Source of the DNA: Sphaerisporangium sp. | Lineage (GTDB): Bacteria; Actinomycetota; Actinomycetes; Streptosporangiales; Streptosporangiaceae | Direction of reading: 5' to 3' | Assembly (NCBI GenBank): GCA_025964675.1 | Contig: JAOPYI010000093.1 | Location: 1-47,726, forward strand | Length of the DNA: 47,726 bases | Shown: one piece after another, positions 45,101 through 47,726 of the stretch | How positions within the stretch are numbered: the first letter of the stretch is position 1 | How the letters are laid out: each line of letters opens with the position of its first letter | Translations under genes and position numbers: made by a program | Notes under the pieces: model-generated | The model's input: only the letters and a program-made list of their open reading frames with translations | Told to the model about the DNA's origin: nothing | Databases searched by the model: none

Positions 45101-47726
45101 TCAACGGGAAGGCGCCTGCCGTGGTCGTGCCGGCAGGACACGACAGATCCCCGCAGAACGGGCACACACCTGCGTCCCCCGAGGGTCGGCCGGTCGACCC
45201 CTTCGACTTCCTGCGACGGCTGCTCGCCGACGAGCTGGAACTCCCGATCGACAGCATCCACGCAGGCAGCTCGTTCCTGCGCGACCTGCACATGAACTCG
45301 CTGCGCGTGGTGAACCTGGTCTCGCAGGCGACCCAGCGTCTCGGCCTCAGCGCGCCGGCCACGCCCCTGGCCCCTGCGGACGCGACGGTCGGCGAGGTGG
45401 CCGAGCTGCTGGCCGGTCTGCCCCCGGCGAACTCCTCACCCGACACCGCCCTCGACCTCACCGAGGGAGTCCGGTCGTGGGTGAAGCCCTTCGCCCACCG
45501 CTGGATCCCGTACGAGAACAGCCGTGCGGACGCCGCCGGTCCGGCGCCCTACACCGTGACACTGGAACGAAACGCCGACGCCGCCAGCGTCGCCGCCGTA
45601 CTCCGGCAGCTCGCGGAGGACTCGCCCGATCGGCTCGTGGTCTTCCACGACGGGCATCCGGCGGCGGCGGGTATCGCACGCAGCTTCACGGTCGAGCGCG
45701 AACGACCGCCCCGTGCGGTGGCTGTCGTACAGCTGACCGACCTCGCCAGGCCGCTGCCACCGGCCACGCTCACCGCGGATGGATACTGGGAACTGCGGCA
45801 GGAACCCGGAGGATCCCTGTCAAGGCTCGCCACCGTCCCATACCTGCTGGAAGCGTCCGGGGACGCCGGGGACCACGGCGTCGGACCGGGGACGCTCTGC
45901 CTGGTAACGGGAGGCGCGGAGGGGATAACCGCGTACGCGGCCGCGGACCTCGCCCGTCGAACCGGATGCACGCTGGTCGTGCTGGGTCGCACGCCCGCTG
46001 GGGATCCCCGCGTCGTCTCCGCGATCGAACGCCTCGGCGTCCCCGCACACTACGTGAGCTGCGACGTCACCGACCCCGACGACGTGACGCGCGCCATGGC
46101 GTACACCGGTGGTTTCGGCACGGTCCGCGGGCTGATCCACGGGGCCGGGGTCAACCGGCCGTCCCGCATGGCCGGGGTGACCGCCTCGACGCTGCGGGAC
46201 CATCTCGCGCCGAAGGTCGACGGCCTCGCCCTCCTGCTAGGCGCGGTCGGGGAGGACCTGCGGCTGTTGGTGGCGTTCGGCTCCATCATCGGACGGCGGG
46301 GGCTCACCGGCCAGGCGGAGTACTGCGTGGCCAACGATTGGATGCGCGCGTCGGTGGAGGCCTGGGCCGAGGCCCACCCCGCCTGCCGTACGCACCTGCT
46401 CGAGTGGTCGCTCTGGTCGGGGATCGGCATGGGCGTGCGGCTGGACACGGTCGACAGCCTCCGCAGGCAGGGCGTCGCGGCGATCGGGCCGGACAGCGGC
46501 GTGGACCTGTTCCGTGCGGTGCTGGCCGACACCGCCGCCCCGGTCACGCTCCTGCTCACCGGCCGGTTCCCGGCCGGCCCGACCCTGCGCGTCGAGGGCG
46601 AGGATCCGCCGTCGCTCCGGTTCGCCGAGTACGTCCGCACGCGCACGCCGGGAGTCGAAGCCGTGATCGACGCCGAGCTCGACATGGGCTCCGATCCCTA
46701 CCTGGGCGACCATCGGATCGGCGGCATGCCGGTGCTGCCCGCGGTGGTCGGCCTGGAGGCGATGGCCCAGGCCATCGCGGTGACGGGACGAGGCGAGGGG
46801 CCGTGGTCGTTCACCGATCTGCGGCTGAACGCCCCGATCACCGTGTCGGAGACCGAGAGCACCATGCTCCGCGTCGCGGCGCTCGACACCGAGGACGGCG
46901 TTGACCTGGCGCTCCGTGACGGTTCCGACGCCTTCACGACCGACCGATTCACAGCCCGCGCCGTCCCCGCGATCCCAGCCTCTCCGGCCGGGCCCCGGCC
47001 GGAACCGGAATCGCAGCCGGAACGGGAAACAACACGGCAGCCAGAGCCGCGATCAACGTGGCAGGAAGACCCGGAACCGGAAGGGAACAGGCCCGAGCCG
47101 CAAGATAAGTGGCAGGTGGATCCGGAACCCGAAGGGACTCACCCCTTCTACGGCCCGGTCTTCTTCCACACCGGCCGGTTCGAGCGGGTACGTGACTACT
47201 CAGTGCTGACCGCTTTCCGGGTACGGGCCCGGCTGAGCGCGCCGGCCACGAAGTGGTTCTCGTCCTTCCACCCGGGCGGGCTGATCCTGGGCGACCCAGG
47301 GGTTCACGACGCGGCCATCCACGCGCTGCTTGCCTGCGTACCCCACCGCGAGGCCCTGCCGGTCGGCGCCGAGCGCGTCACCGTGTGGCGCCCGCCGTCA
47401 GGACCCTGCCTGCTGGAGGCGTCGGAACGCGAACACCAAGGGCTGGAGTACGTCTTCGACGTCCACGTGCGTGACGCGGAAGGGCCGGTGGCCCACTGGG
47501 ACGGGTTGCGGCTGCGTGCCGTCGGACCGCGCGCGTGGCCGGGGCCGCTGCCGGTGTCGCTGGTCGGTCCGCTGCTGTCGCGGTTGCTCGCGGAGCAGGA
47601 GGTGGCCTCGGCGGTGGAGTTCTGCGCCGCGCCCCGGGACCGTGGCTCGGCGGCGGGCCTGCTGGAGTCGCTCGGCGCCGGACCGGTGACCCACGACGCG
47701 CGGGGCGCCCTCGTCATCCCGCATGG
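42181..47726 (+). CDS. pksE: Enediyne iterative type I polyketide synthase PksE (partial, 3' end cut)
   Basis: Open frame of 1848 codons without stop to the window edge. It starts RIAVVGMACRYPDA. KS: Cys210 in VDAACSSSL, His343 in EGHGTGT, His382 in NIGHTKAAAG. AT: Ser653 in GHSLGE and His755 in SHGFHS. ACP: Ser1040 in RDLHMNSLRVV, the enediyne-type ACP motif. KR: LVTGGAEGIT (from 1241), Ser1368, Tyr1381. DH: His1511 in DHRIGGMPVLP. This KS-AT-ACP-KR-DH order is specific to enediyne PKSs; the expected C-terminal phosphopantetheinyl transferase lies beyond the edge. Unusual: a Pro/Glu-rich insert at 1600-1653 within the DH and a Gly/Asn/Ser-rich linker at 920-1005 before the ACP. GTG 42181 overlaps the E5 stop. 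It builds the linear polyene precursor of the enediyne core. Confidence 0.95.
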   Translation, partial: MSAAPRIAVVGMACRYPDAASPGELWQNVLGKRVAFRRVPSERLPDDYRGDAPDLTYLTHAAVLRDWEFDRGRFGVPGALFRAADLTHWLALETAADALADAGHPGGQGLDRDRAGVILGNSLTGEFTRAATLRLRWPYLRKAAATALSEQGVAHQDAAGVLARMEELVKRPFPEPGDETLAGALSNTIAGRVCNHFDLHGTGYTVDAACSSSLLAVMTAGRMLMTGELSFALAGGVDLSLDPFEMVGFSRLGALARDEMRVFDARPTGFLPGEGCGVIALTRAEDAHALGMRVYGYLTGWGTSSDGAGGLTRPEASGQAMALRRAYELARTDPGAIGMVEGHGTGTAVGDETELRALSAVLATSGRESPAALGSVKANIGHTKAAAGVAGLIKAVLAAHHRAIPPATGSAEPHPLLADAPVRLPTEAEPWDAEVPRAGVSSMGFGGINTHIVVEGHPRRRTPTRLTGADRRWARGVPSHAVLLLEAQDRTGLTAELERLVGLSSRLSTAELHDLAATLGRQARGDAPVRAAFVAGTPGELTAGATALLHALGSWDGTPLLDQEAGYALASGPPARVGLLLPGQAAPVRTTLPDWARELTGRTHFVPAEMAMGTAGDAEGTEAAQPAIVRQSLAGLAWLEALGCAPVAAVGHSLGEIPALAWAGAITPEGAIRLATARGRVMARYGLPNTTMAGIGATPKRVAKLLGDGGAVIAAHNSPDQTVVSGPEEDVAQVMARAAAANIPAARLRVSHGFHSPAMLPAVAPLRKVLDGILLSAPSASVISTVTGEELDDSTDLVELLTAQLERPVLFTDALHELSTRCDLLVEAGPGSLLTDLARRGRTPAITLDCGGAPRTHAFATAVLVAFAGGDPALWYAGRSHRTMTLDTDLRFLAGACEWTEPGQAVPAAQATVVNVSTHLERHTADSLNGFPQVAFAGNGASNATFTRKGSSNGTSTGNGFPGSGSPDLVRAGLNGKAPAVVVPAGHDRSPQNGHTPASPEGRPVDPFDFLRRLLADELELPIDSIHAGSSFLRDLHMNSLRVVNLVSQATQRLGLSAPATPLAPADATVGEVAELLAGLPPANSSPDTALDLTEGVRSWVKPFAHRWIPYENSRADAAGPAPYTVTLERNADAASVAAVLRQLAEDSPDRLVVFHDGHPAAAGIARSFTVERERPPRAVAVVQLTDLARPLPPATLTADGYWELRQEPGGSLSRLATVPYLLEASGDAGDHGVGPGTLCLVTGGAEGITAYAAADLARRTGCTLVVLGRTPAGDPRVVSAIERLGVPAHYVSCDVTDPDDVTRAMAYTGGFGTVRGLIHGAGVNRPSRMAGVTASTLRDHLAPKVDGLALLLGAVGEDLRLLVAFGSIIGRRGLTGQAEYCVANDWMRASVEAWAEAHPACRTHLLEWSLWSGIGMGVRLDTVDSLRRQGVAAIGPDSGVDLFRAVLADTAAPVTLLLTGRFPAGPTLRVEGEDPPSLRFAEYVRTRTPGVEAVIDAELDMGSDPYLGDHRIGGMPVLPAVVGLEAMAQAIAVTGRGEGPWSFTDLRLNAPITVSETESTMLRVAALDTEDGVDLALRDGSDAFTTDRFTARAVPAIPASPAGPRPEPESQPERETTRQPEPRSTWQEDPEPEGNRPEPQDKWQVDPEPEGTHPFYGPVFFHTGRFERVRDYSVLTAFRVRARLSAPATKWFSSFHPGGLILGDPGVHDAAIHALLACVPHREALPVGAERVTVWRPPSGPCLLEASEREHQGLEYVFDVHVRDAEGPVAHWDGLRLRAVGPRAWPGPLPVSLVGPLLSRLLAEQEVASAVEFCAAPRDRGSAAGLLESLGAGPVTHDARGALVIPH

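Overview
The window is high-GC DNA with actinomycete codon use, many GTG starts, four-base start/stop overlaps and actinomycete gene families (F420-type LLM oxidoreductase, an AfsR-like regulator of 999 residues, a protein with a SapA-like domain, a DUF1702 protein). A filamentous actinomycete is near certain. Streptosporangiaceae or a close relative is my inference from general resemblance only.

Layout. 31-3661 (minus): branched-chain 2-oxoacid dehydrogenase operon, E1 alpha, E1 beta, E2. 3893-7920 (plus): purS, an RsbW-type ATPase gene, purQ, purL. 8236-11891: two DHA2-type drug exporters around a TetR gene, with a shared palindrome core in front of both exporters. 11937-12656: six-helix membrane protein. 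12744-16589: xylose genes xylA-xylB divergent from a ROK regulator, with a clear operator between them. 16645-17157: VOC protein behind an operator-like inverted repeat. 17237-20236: SARP/NB-ARC/TPR regulator. 20440-21336: secreted M23 peptidase with a SapA-like tail. 21488-24289: TetR, quinone reductase and LLM oxidoreductase. 24297-30883: DsbA-like protein, orphan StyA-type monooxygenase, MFS exporter with ArsR regulator, and MarR regulator with a class A flavin hydroxylase. 31077-34058: SRPBCC protein, HxlR regulator, ABC1 kinase and VOC protein.

The right end is the most interesting part. From 38383 to the window edge lie four tightly overlapped genes that match the conserved enediyne core: DUF1702 (E3), FG-GAP/UnbV-type (E4), UnbU-type (E5) and the enediyne iterative PKS (PksE; KS-AT-ACP-KR-DH visible, C-terminus cut by the window edge). 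Just upstream on the same strand are a divergent ClpX paralogue with an altered pore-1 loop and no recognisable RKH loop, an unrecognised 192-residue protein, an AHSA1/SRPBCC protein translationally coupled to an MFS exporter, then a terminator. Because the calicheamicin resistance protein CalC has this fold and works by self-sacrifice, I read this as a candidate self-protection module: a sacrificial binding protein, an exporter and a specialised unfoldase. This is a hypothesis. The product, its ring class and the true cluster borders cannot be told from this window.

No tRNA, rRNA, insertion sequence or CRISPR array was found.
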